A stretch of 13,970 nt of DNA from Nitrolancea sp040255925 (GTDB taxonomy: Bacteria > Chloroflexota > Chloroflexia > Thermomicrobiales > Thermomicrobiaceae), in NCBI GenBank assembly GCA_040255925.1, contig JBDZVX010000067.1, forward strand, positions 1 through 13,970. Direction: 5' to 3'. The notes under the pieces were generated by a model, which was not told the origin of the DNA, ran no database searches, and saw nothing but the letters and a program-made list of their open reading frames with translations. Below are positions 7,765 through 13,908 of the stretch, one piece after another (position 1 is the first letter of the stretch; each line of letters begins with the position of its first letter). The translations under genes were made by a program, and so were the position numbers.

Positions 7765-8699
7765 TCCTGGAGGGCGTAGTAACCGGTCACGAAGGTGACG
7801 AGGCGGCCAATTCCCGTCTCGACCGGGCTACACGATCCCGGCGAGCAATCCAAAAGCGTATGGGTCCGAGCAATAGACGCCAACTCTCGCTCCCTCAATA
7901 GCTGGATCGTCCGATTCCGGCATTCAGCCGGGCAAATTTCCGGGTTCTCCTGCAGGATTTCATGCCGGAGCACCGCAACGGTGTTAACGGTCTGCTCGAT
8001 CTCCTCCCGTTCCCAGGTCCGGAGGTCGTTCGCGAGGCGAATCGCACGAGCGCATTCCACGCCGATCTCAATCAAGCCCGGTAGCCGATCCTCGATCGTT
8101 GGATCCTCATGAAGGATGAAACAGGTGGCGAGGTAAAACGGCACGCCAATACTGTGCAGCGCCCGCTCCATGAGCACGTCATATGACGACCGCGTCATCC
8201 CGGCTCGCTCAGGCACCTCTCGCAGCGCCGGTCCAGCATGGCGTTGCCAGATGATGGCATCTACCATCTGGTCGAAACTCCACTGCCAGTGCCGGAACAG
8301 CGACACGGTCGATGGATAGTCAGCGATGCGTTCCCGGATGTCAAGCAGCGCCAAGAGCAGGTCATCATCAGGCAGTGGCGACGTTGAGGAGCCACGGCGG
8401 ACGACCGCTTTATACTCAGCCAGGCGAGAGGCCTGTTCCGATTCGGGTATCCGGCCCTCGTCAACCATACCGTCGAAGGTGAGAATCCATACCGAAACTA
8501 TCGCGGCCAGGAGACGTTTGGCTCGCGACCAGGCGGGAACGTGGACAGCGACAGTCCATATGAGACCGGTGAACTGCGCGGGATCGAAGCTCGGATACCG
8601 CACAGCCCACCGCTCCAGGTCCACCTGGGTCTCTCGTGCCGATTCAGCCACCGGTTCTGAAAAGCCACTCAGATCAGGACCAGCAACCGGCGCCTTCAT
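7737..8699 (-). CDS. class I terpene synthase (probable diterpene synthase acting after the class II cyclase)
   Basis: 320 residues, the size of stand-alone bacterial class I terpene synthases. It should ionise a (bicyclic) prenyl diphosphate with Mg2+. The NSE metal-binding motif is intact: NDLRTWERE (224-232; N224, T228, E232). The first Asp-rich motif is altered: TFDGMVDE (75-81 region; D76, G77, D80, E81) has Gly where DDxxD has its second Asp. Upstream of NSE, MERALHSIGVPF (177-188) resembles the Arg sensor and helix-G break of the family, with R179 about 45 residues before N224. The C-terminus reads QDYR rather than the usual Arg-Tyr pair. The ATG overlaps the stop of the class II cyclase (ATGA) and follows GGAG at 9 nt, so the two are translationally coupled. 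Substrate and product cannot be predicted. Confidence 0.88.
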   Translation of the reverse strand: MKAPVAGPDLSGFSEPVAESARETQVDLERWAVRYPSFDPAQFTGLIWTVAVHVPAWSRAKRLLAAIVSVWILTFDGMVDEGRIPESEQASRLAEYKAVVRRGSSTSPLPDDDLLLALLDIRERIADYPSTVSLFRHWQWSFDQMVDAIIWQRHAGPALREVPERAGMTRSSYDVLMERALHSIGVPFYLATCFILHEDPTIEDRLPGLIEIGVECARAIRLANDLRTWEREEIEQTVNTVAVLRHEILQENPEICPAECRNRTIQLLRERELASIARTHTLLDCSPGSCSPVETGIGRLVTFVTGYYALQDYRTFSPRG

Positions 8700-10219
8700 G
8701 AAAACCTACTCCAGCCCGGCCCTCGCCGGTACCAAACCAGAGCCGAGATAATCGCCGAACGCACGATGGCGTAGGGTGTGTACAGTCCCTTTCCGACCCA
8801 AAGTTCGGGATAATCGGTGTCATCGAACCGCGCCGAGAGATAAGAGGCCCCTCGTGAAATAGCAGACCAGATCATTGGTTTCGAGCATTCCGGGCTCGAC
8901 AGGAGGGTCTGAATCGCGTAGGCCGTCTCCTCAGCTGTACCGCCGGCAAAGCCCCACGATCCATTGGCGTGTTGTGTCTCCAATAGCCAGGGTACTGAAC
9001 CGGCCACAAGGTCGCCAGCGACTCCACGCACCGCTAAGGCGACCTGAGACGTCGCATAGTACGGCGAAATATGCCACTTGTCCTGCCAGAACCGACCCTC
9101 CCGTTTCTGGTCCTCCAAGTACCCGAGGATCTTCGCGATCCACGCCGCGTACCGCGTCCGATCCGGCTTGAGCGCCTCAAGGACATGCGCGTTGGCGCTT
9201 ACCGACGGGTTTCGCTCCAAGGGGAGGCAGGTGAAACAGTCATCGGACTCGAAGCGAGCGAGGATATCAAGGTCGACCGGATACCCGCCGCGCTGTAGGA
9301 CGGCGAGCGTAACCGACGTACTATCGGAATCCGGAACCAGACCTTCATCGGAAAGGCCGACCCCTTTTGGCGTCAACGACTTGTAGAGATACTGGAGCTG
9401 CGCTCCCGAGGCCCATGAGTCAATACCCGCAAGTCCCAGGTTATACAGCACCCAGGCCTTTTCGAAGATCTCGAACGGGTAGACAGTGCAGGCACCGCCG
9501 TTAAGAGACGTGTCTAGGACCCGGCGAAGGTAGCGTTCGGCCTGCTCGTCGTAGGCAAACGCCAACACGTGTGCAGTCGCGGACGGCGAATTGCCGTATG
9601 ATCCATTCGGCGAACGCAAGTTCATCACTCGGCGAGGATCGATATCCGAGCCGAGGAATTCTAGCGAATGTGCGAGCGTGGTCGGCCGGTCGTAGAGCCT
9701 ATCGAGAGCGATTCGCTGGAACTTCTCGGCACGGATCAGCGTTACCTGACTCAAGAGATCGAATGGCAGCCGGAGGTGAAGACGGGCCGCGTCATGGAGG
9801 AGTTGGGGGACCAGAAGTTCGAAGGCGACGGTCTCAAATGGCGACGCAAACCAGTCGACGTTGCACCGTTGCAGGTAGGTTACCCCCCGCTGGACGGCTT
9901 CGTTCACCCAGAAGTCCGGTAGCTCGGACAACCGCGTGATGGCCGCCAAGGTCGACACGATCCGGTCGTGCGGGATCTCAATTCGTCCGCCCCAGGACCC
10001 ATCGGCGTGCTGGTGCCGCCGGAGCCATTCAATGGTGCCGGGATACGCCAATCGACTGAGGTCCTCGTCGCCACGCAGGCGGGAGACAACCACCGTATCA
10101 TAGGCCGTCTCCGACATCGTGCCGTCGCGCAAGCCATTAATCAGTTGACCCGCGGCGGCGCGGAGAGCCCTGTTCCACTTGATCCTCGATGATACCGTTC
10201 GATCAAGGGCACCTGCCAT
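8696..10219 (-). CDS. class II diterpene cyclase (terpenoid cyclase/prenyltransferase fold)
   Basis: 507 residues, similar to bacterial class II diterpene cyclases (about 500) and too short for squalene-hopene cyclase (about 630). Such enzymes protonate the distal double bond of GGPP and leave the diphosphate on. Family features: TAYDTVVVSRL (38-48, the 'AYDTAWVAR' block), QW-like HADGSWGG (71-78) and NGSWGFAGGTAEETAYAI (419-436), ERNPSVSANAHVLEAL (335-350), and DKWHISPYYATSQVALA (380-396). The acid motif DxDD reads DSDS at 297-300: D297 and the catalytic middle D299 are kept, the last Asp is Ser. I start at the ATG at 10219, preceded by GGGGG at 7 nt. The frame runs on to 10390, but that part contains a promoter and hairpin and lacks family character. 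It is first gene of the terpene pair. Confidence 0.9.
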   Translation of the reverse strand: MAGALDRTVSSRIKWNRALRAAAGQLINGLRDGTMSETAYDTVVVSRLRGDEDLSRLAYPGTIEWLRRHQHADGSWGGRIEIPHDRIVSTLAAITRLSELPDFWVNEAVQRGVTYLQRCNVDWFASPFETVAFELLVPQLLHDAARLHLRLPFDLLSQVTLIRAEKFQRIALDRLYDRPTTLAHSLEFLGSDIDPRRVMNLRSPNGSYGNSPSATAHVLAFAYDEQAERYLRRVLDTSLNGGACTVYPFEIFEKAWVLYNLGLAGIDSWASGAQLQYLYKSLTPKGVGLSDEGLVPDSDSTSVTLAVLQRGGYPVDLDILARFESDDCFTCLPLERNPSVSANAHVLEALKPDRTRYAAWIAKILGYLEDQKREGRFWQDKWHISPYYATSQVALAVRGVAGDLVAGSVPWLLETQHANGSWGFAGGTAEETAYAIQTLLSSPECSKPMIWSAISRGASYLSARFDDTDYPELWVGKGLYTPYAIVRSAIISALVWYRRGPGWSRFS

Positions 10220-10302
10220 CAGTACGCCCCCGTTATCCGGTTTACCAGGCTCTCCTGCCGGGCCTTCAAAATCAACAAACTCTAAGCATGTACGTATTTC
10301 AC

Positions 10303-10325
10303 CAAGGCGATTGATGATCGCCTTG
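10303..10325 (-). promoter_or_regulatory. perfect 9-bp inverted repeat in the terpene operon leader
   Basis: CAAGGCGAT (10303-10311) and ATCGCCTTG (10317-10325) are perfect inverted repeats with a 5-nt spacer. The element lies about 15-45 bases downstream of the predicted terpene transcription start and about 85 bases before the class II cyclase ATG. Size and position fit an operator for a dimeric repressor (TetR- or MarR-like in form) or an RNA stem-loop in the leader. The regulator is not in the window. Confidence 0.45.
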
Positions 10326-10346
10326 CCTGAGAAGTGCGATGGCCTG

Positions 10347-10355
10347 AGTATACCA
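10347..10355 (-). promoter_or_regulatory. extended -10 promoter for the terpene cyclase pair
   Basis: On the minus strand the sequence reads TGGTATACT, matching TG-n-TATAAT at all but one of the hexamer positions. No strong -35 is visible 17 bases upstream. A start near 10340 would give a leader of about 120 nt containing the 10303-10325 inverted repeat. The site lies within the upstream extension of the cyclase frame, which supports translation starting at 10219. Confidence 0.4.
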
Positions 10356-10602
10356 GTCTTTGCGATTGAACGAGATACGGTGTTACACACTTTCTACTAG
10401 CGTCAGGGACCATGGACATACTGCCCCGAAATCGGTCTCACGTTGAAATCCAAGTCATCCCTTGAGATGGTCACCGGTCACTCGGCGCGCGTTCCATGGA
10501 CCGGCGCGGTGGTTTGCGTACCTATGCGCGGCACGCTGTCTGCTGTAGCCGTCTCCAGAGTGCCTGGTTGCTCCTCGCCTCATACCCAACCGGTCGCCAT
10601 CC

Positions 10603-10609
10603 AAGGAGG
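10603..10609 (+). promoter_or_regulatory. ribosome binding site deciding the ABM protein start
   Basis: AAGGAGG is a near-perfect Shine-Dalgarno sequence. It is only 1 nt before the ATG at 10611 but 7 nt before the in-frame ATG at 10617, so 10617 is the better start. Confidence 0.75.
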
Positions 10610-10616
10610 CATGCCT

Positions 10617-10997
10617 ATGATCGCCACGATCTCGACGACCAACCAAGTCGTCACGGTGATCAACGTCTTCACCGTCAACCCACAAAATCAGCAGCGGTTG
10701 GTCAATCTGCTGATCCACACAGCTGAACGAATCATGAAGAAACAAGCTGGGTACGTCTCGACCAACATCCACAAAAGTCTCGATGGAATGCGTGTGGTGA
10801 ACTATGCCCAGTGGCGGAGCCGGACGGATTTCGAGGCGATCTTTCGAATCCCCGAGGTCGTCGAACATTTGGCCGAGATCATGGCGTTCGCGAAATCGGA
10901 TTACCATCTCTACGACGTTATCTATTCTGACGGCGCATCCAGCGATCCGCCCGGCATAGAAGAGCCGGTCCCGGGCTCCGAACGGAACGCTTCGTAA
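10617..10997 (+). CDS. antibiotic biosynthesis monooxygenase (ABM) domain protein
   Basis: 126 residues with the dimeric alpha/beta-barrel (ferredoxin-like) ABM pattern: beta strand VVTVINVFTV, helix NQQRLVNLLIHTAERIMKKQAGYV, strand STNIHKSLDGMRVVNYAQWRSRTDFEAI (read as two short pieces around residues 45-72), then helix PEVVEHLAEIMAFAKSD. The fold includes cofactor-free quinone-forming oxygenases and many stress proteins, so catalysis is not assured. The Asp/Pro/Glu-rich tail after residue 105 is probably disordered. The start is set by AAGGAGG 7 nt upstream. The frame is open back to 10443, but that extension is Ser/Pro-rich and unsupported. It is divergent from the terpene pair, about 400 bases from the class II start, so co-regulation is possible. 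Confidence 0.85.
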   Translation: MIATISTTNQVVTVINVFTVNPQNQQRLVNLLIHTAERIMKKQAGYVSTNIHKSLDGMRVVNYAQWRSRTDFEAIFRIPEVVEHLAEIMAFAKSDYHLYDVIYSDGASSDPPGIEEPVPGSERNAS

Positions 10998-11004
10998 TAC
11001 GTGG

Positions 11005-11031
11005 TACGAGAGGGGACAAGCCCCTCCCGTA
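11005..11031. terminator. hairpin between convergent genes (first of two)
   Basis: TACG-a-GAGGGG (11005-11015) pairs with CCCCTC-c-CGTA (11021-11031) across ACAAG, with one mismatch. It starts 8 bases after the ABM stop. No T-tract follows on either strand, so it may act as an RNA 3' end stabiliser or part of a bidirectional termination region. Confidence 0.5.
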
Positions 11032-11057
11032 TAATCCGCTCGAAAGGATACTATTTC

Positions 11058-11084
11058 GGAAGGGAACGAGCCCCTCCCCTTTTC
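11058..11084 (+). terminator. probable intrinsic terminator of the ABM gene (second hairpin)
   Basis: GGAAGGG (11058-11064) pairs with CCCCTCC (11071-11077) with one mismatch, followed by CCTTTTCG, giving a short T-run. The loop and 3' arm resemble the first hairpin (both contain AGCCCCTCCC), as if duplicated. It lies between the ABM stop and the stop of the minus-strand secreted protein. Confidence 0.55.
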
Positions 11085-11113
11085 GTCGAATTCCCGGCTG
11101 CCGAACGCGCTCG

Positions 11114-13363
11114 CTATTTTGCGACGCCGTACGTGCTCTGCAAGACCTGAGCACCGAGCCGTCCAAGCATCACATCCGAGCGCTCCGGCCAGGCACCGGG
11201 ATGCCATTCGAACCGTCCCCGCTCGAAGTACTGGACGGTGTAGAGCTGACCGTCATCCGGGTTCCGCTCGGCGAACTCCTCGCTGATCGGCATGCCGTAG
11301 ACCGCGAGTCCGCCGTAGTTGTTCCAGTAATCCCGGAACCCGCCACAGAGATTGTGGCCGGTCGGCGCATGGTAGTCGCAGTTGCCGTTGGCGGACGTGC
11401 GCTGGAAGGGCGCCTCGCCGGAGCGGCCGGTCGTGACCGTGTTGCCGACCAGGCCGAGCAGCACGTCGGAGCGTTCCGGCCAGGAGCCGGGGTGCCACTC
11501 GAAGCGCGCCCGCTCGAAGTATTGGGTGGTTACGCCGTTCTCCTGGAACTCCTCAGTGATCGGGAAGCCGTAGACCGCCAGGCCGCCGTAGTTGTTCCAG
11601 TAATCCCGGAACCCGCCACAGAGATTGTGGCCGGTCTCGCTGTAGAAGGTGCAGCTCGGATTGGCCGGAGCCGGATCAGCCGGACCGAATCGTCCCGGCG
11701 CCGGTGATGGCGATGGCGATGGCGAGGCGGTAGACCAGGTGACCTTCACCGAGTCGGACGGCTCACCCGAGTCCTTAGAGCCATTGCGATTCGTATCCGC
11801 GTAAGCGCTAATTGTGTCGTCGCCGGCGCTCGCTCCGGAGTAGCTGAAGGACACCGTGCCGTCCTTATTGGTAGCGCCGTTGCCACTGTCCGAGTTGGCG
11901 CCGCTAACCGCGAAACGGACCGTTACGCCAGGGAGTAAATTCCCGTCCGCGTTCTTCACCGTCGCGGTGAAGGTATCCGAGGAGCCGACGGTAGGAGTGT
12001 CGTTGTCCGCCGTCAGGTCCAAACTCGACGGCACGTTCGAAACCCAGTTAACCGTCACGGATGCCGACGGCTCACCGGTTTCCTGTTTATTGCTTCCATT
12101 GACATCGGCATACGCCTTTAACGTGTCTTTGCCGGTTTTCGAGCCGGTGTAAGCAAAGGTGGCCACGCCATCCGAGTTTGTCGTGCGACTGGCGGAAGTC
12201 GAGTTGGCTCCGGTAACCGAGAACCGGATGATGACATTGGATGACGTATCACCGAACTGATCGCGAACCGTAGCAGTCACCGAATGGGACTTGCCGACGA
12301 CCTCAGTCCCACTCGATTGGCTCAGGACGAGGCCGGTAGCCGGGTTGAGATCCCAGGAAATCGATGAGGAAGCGACCGGCTCATCGTTATCCAGGACCGC
12401 GTTCCGGTTGGTATCGGGGTACGCGGTGACCGAGTCGATACCGATCTTGGAACTGGAATAGTCATATATAGCCTTGCCGCTCGAATCGGACAGCCGGCTC
12501 ACCTCATGGGTATTCGTACCCTCGACCTGGAACCGGACGCTAATGTCTTTCAGCGGATGCCCCTCGTCGTCGGTGACGGTCGCGGTCATCGTCTGGGTGA
12601 CGGTTAACGCGTTAGTCGCGGTTTTTGGCTCGAGCTTAATACTCGGCTGTACCCATTGGATCGAAGCGACATTCTTCACCGTACCAACATTGCCGTCATC
12701 CACCGTAGCAGTGACGGTATCGTGCCCGGCATGCATCCCCTTGTAGGTGAACGTTGCGACGCCGTTATTGTTGGTCGTCCCCTTGGCACTTCCCGTGTTT
12801 GCGCCGCTGGTCGTGAAGGTGACCTCGACGTCTTTGAGTGCGTCCCCTGACGCGTCCTTGACGATCGCGGTCATCGTTTGCAGGCTGCCAACGATTGAAG
12901 TGGCGTCAGACGGGGACAGGGCGATGCTCTTTTCCGCGGCGAGTTCCCAAGTTACCTTCGTGCTATTCGAGCCCGTTTGAGCATCAGAGACCGAAGCAGT
13001 GACCGTGTCCTCGCCAGCGTTGGAACCTGAATAAGTGAAGCTGGCCTTCCCATTATCATTCGAGTTGATCGTACCACCATTGCCGTTGTTAGCACCAGTC
13101 ACCTTGAACAAAACGTCAACATCACTGACGGGGTCGCCTTGGTCATCCCTAACAGTGACCGTGACGGTCACGCTCTCACCGACTATTTTCGTTTGCGGTT
13201 CGGTGTCGAAGCTGACCGTTGTCGCTTCCCCGGTGTCAGCTAGCGCGACGCTGGTGGGCAATGCCAGTAACGCGATCAGGAGCAACGTGAACGCGATTCG
13301 CGCGGCGCGCCCTACCCTCCCGCGCGTTCTCGGCCCCCTTCGAGGCGGACGGTTCCCGTACAT
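11114..13363 (-). CDS. secreted protein with five Ig-like repeats and two C-terminal LGFP-like modules
   Basis: 749 residues. A basic N-terminus and hydrophobic stretch (24-37) form a signal peptide, with likely cleavage after ALA at 42. Five Big_1/invasin-like repeats follow at about 47-141, 145-238, 241-338, 343-441 and 445-544, each with 'V..T..V.D..G..L.DV.V.F.V.GAN' and 'G.ATF.Y.G..AG.DT..A'. Repeats 3-5 add an Asp/Asn-rich loop such as DTNRNGSKDSGEP (523-535). A PSPSPSP linker (548-554) leads to two modules (about 571-640 and 662-737), each with two Cys 11 apart and 'QYFER.RFEWHPG.WPERSDV.LG'. There is no sorting signal or C-terminal membrane helix. A role in surface adhesion or envelope binding is inference. 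Start: ATG at 13363 with GGAAGGAAGG upstream; an adjacent TTG at 13366 is less likely. Confidence 0.88.
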   Translation of the reverse strand: MYGNRPPRRGPRTRGRVGRAARIAFTLLLIALLALPTSVALADTGEATTVSFDTEPQTKIVGESVTVTVTVRDDQGDPVSDVDVLFKVTGANNGNGGTINSNDNGKASFTYSGSNAGEDTVTASVSDAQTGSNSTKVTWELAAEKSIALSPSDATSIVGSLQTMTAIVKDASGDALKDVEVTFTTSGANTGSAKGTTNNNGVATFTYKGMHAGHDTVTATVDDGNVGTVKNVASIQWVQPSIKLEPKTATNALTVTQTMTATVTDDEGHPLKDISVRFQVEGTNTHEVSRLSDSSGKAIYDYSSSKIGIDSVTAYPDTNRNAVLDNDEPVASSSISWDLNPATGLVLSQSSGTEVVGKSHSVTATVRDQFGDTSSNVIIRFSVTGANSTSASRTTNSDGVATFAYTGSKTGKDTLKAYADVNGSNKQETGEPSASVTVNWVSNVPSSLDLTADNDTPTVGSSDTFTATVKNADGNLLPGVTVRFAVSGANSDSGNGATNKDGTVSFSYSGASAGDDTISAYADTNRNGSKDSGEPSDSVKVTWSTASPSPSPSPAPGRFGPADPAPANPSCTFYSETGHNLCGGFRDYWNNYGGLAVYGFPITEEFQENGVTTQYFERARFEWHPGSWPERSDVLLGLVGNTVTTGRSGEAPFQRTSANGNCDYHAPTGHNLCGGFRDYWNNYGGLAVYGMPISEEFAERNPDDGQLYTVQYFERGRFEWHPGAWPERSDVMLGRLGAQVLQSTYGVAK
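11310..11363. repeat. 54-bp exact direct repeat, copy A (second C-terminal module)
   Basis: These 54 bases recur exactly at 11583-11636. They encode the conserved Cys-Gly-Gly ... Tyr-Trp-Asn-Asn-Tyr-Gly-Gly core of the secreted protein's second module. Surrounding bases of the two modules differ, so identity is confined to this core. Confidence 0.85.
11583..11636. repeat. 54-bp exact direct repeat, copy B (first C-terminal module)
   Basis: Exact match to 11310-11363, in the same orientation, 273 bases apart. It encodes the same core in the first module (residues about 577-599). Synonymous positions are also identical, which suggests recent duplication or gene conversion. Confidence 0.85.
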
Positions 13364-13445
13364 CAATCCTTCCTTCCTGACTTCCGACTTACCGATCTAC
13401 CTCCTGCCTAAATACACGCGTCAGCATGTTGCAGGAACACAGATC

Positions 13446-13470
13446 AGCACCAGGGTCCCCACCCGGTGCT
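13446..13470 (-). promoter_or_regulatory. leader hairpin upstream of the secreted protein gene
   Basis: On the plus strand AGCACC-a-GGGT (13446-13456) pairs with ACCC-GGTGCT (13461-13470) around CCCC, a 10-bp stem with one bulged base. On the minus strand it lies about 80-110 bases before the ATG of the secreted protein, so it may be a 5' leader stem or an operator. It lacks a T-tract on the minus strand. Confidence 0.4.
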
Positions 13471-13735
13471 CATCTATCCTATCTCAACTCTGTCAACGCA
13501 TGAAAGCAAAAACAGTTTTGTCGTGACGCGCGACTTCGCGCGGCTCGCGGTTATTCCAGGATCATATGCCTCCGGTACGCGCAATGAGGCTGGTCATGAT
13601 CCACCAAGGGCGGAGGAACGAGCCGGTTCCAGACAATTCCCTCCGATACACATTTGACGGAACGCTAACCCGGTCGGTCCGCCCTCCTCTCCTGCATCTC
13701 ATCGTCCCTCCCTCGGACGCGCAAACCTAGAGCGT

Positions 13736-13856
13736 CGGTCAAGTAATCGGGAATGCCGCCGATCCCGCGTAACGTTTCGGCTTACTTCCGCGGAAAAACG
13801 TGGCGGCATCCGCCCCGGTCGCGGCTGAAATGGCCTCCAACACCATTACTTGACCG
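13736..13856. repeat. 121-bp element with nested inverted repeats
   Basis: The outer pair is CGGTCAAGTAAT (13736-13747) and ATTACTTGACCG (13845-13856), 12 bp and perfect. Inside it are ATGCCGCC (13753-13760) with GGCGGCAT (13802-13809), ACGTTT (13772-13777) with AAACGT (13796-13801), and CGG/CCG at 13778-13780 and 13788-13790. All pairs nest in the same order, so the strand can fold into one long interrupted stem. There is no protein-coding frame with support. A miniature transposable element with terminal inverted repeats or a structured RNA are the main options. No clear target-site duplication flanks it. Confidence 0.55.
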
Positions 13857-13864
13857 GTGTTCTA

Positions 13865-13908
13865 GTGCTCCTGATCGCCATGCCGAACGGGATGGCGATC
13901 AGGAGCAC
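13865..13908. repeat. perfect 17-bp-stem hairpin
   Basis: GTGCTCCTGATCGCCAT (13865-13881) and ATGGCGATCAGGAGCAC (13892-13908) are perfect inverted repeats around a 10-nt loop whose CC/GG ends can pair further. It begins 9 bases after the 121-bp nested element. Neither strand has a T-tract after the stem, so a classical intrinsic terminator is unlikely. Confidence 0.7.

Noticed and set aside
10220..10390. N-terminal extension of the class II cyclase to 10390
   Set aside because: The segment contains a likely promoter and a perfect inverted repeat, is unlike the family, and an ATG with a G-rich ribosome site follows at 10219.
10443..10616. N-terminal extension of the ABM protein
   Set aside because: AAGGAGG directly precedes the ATG at 10617 and the extension has low-complexity Ser/Pro/Val content.
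13471..13496. Minus-strand TTGACA with TAGATG as a promoter of the secreted protein gene
   Set aside because: The -35 match is perfect but the spacer to the best -10 is only 14 bases.
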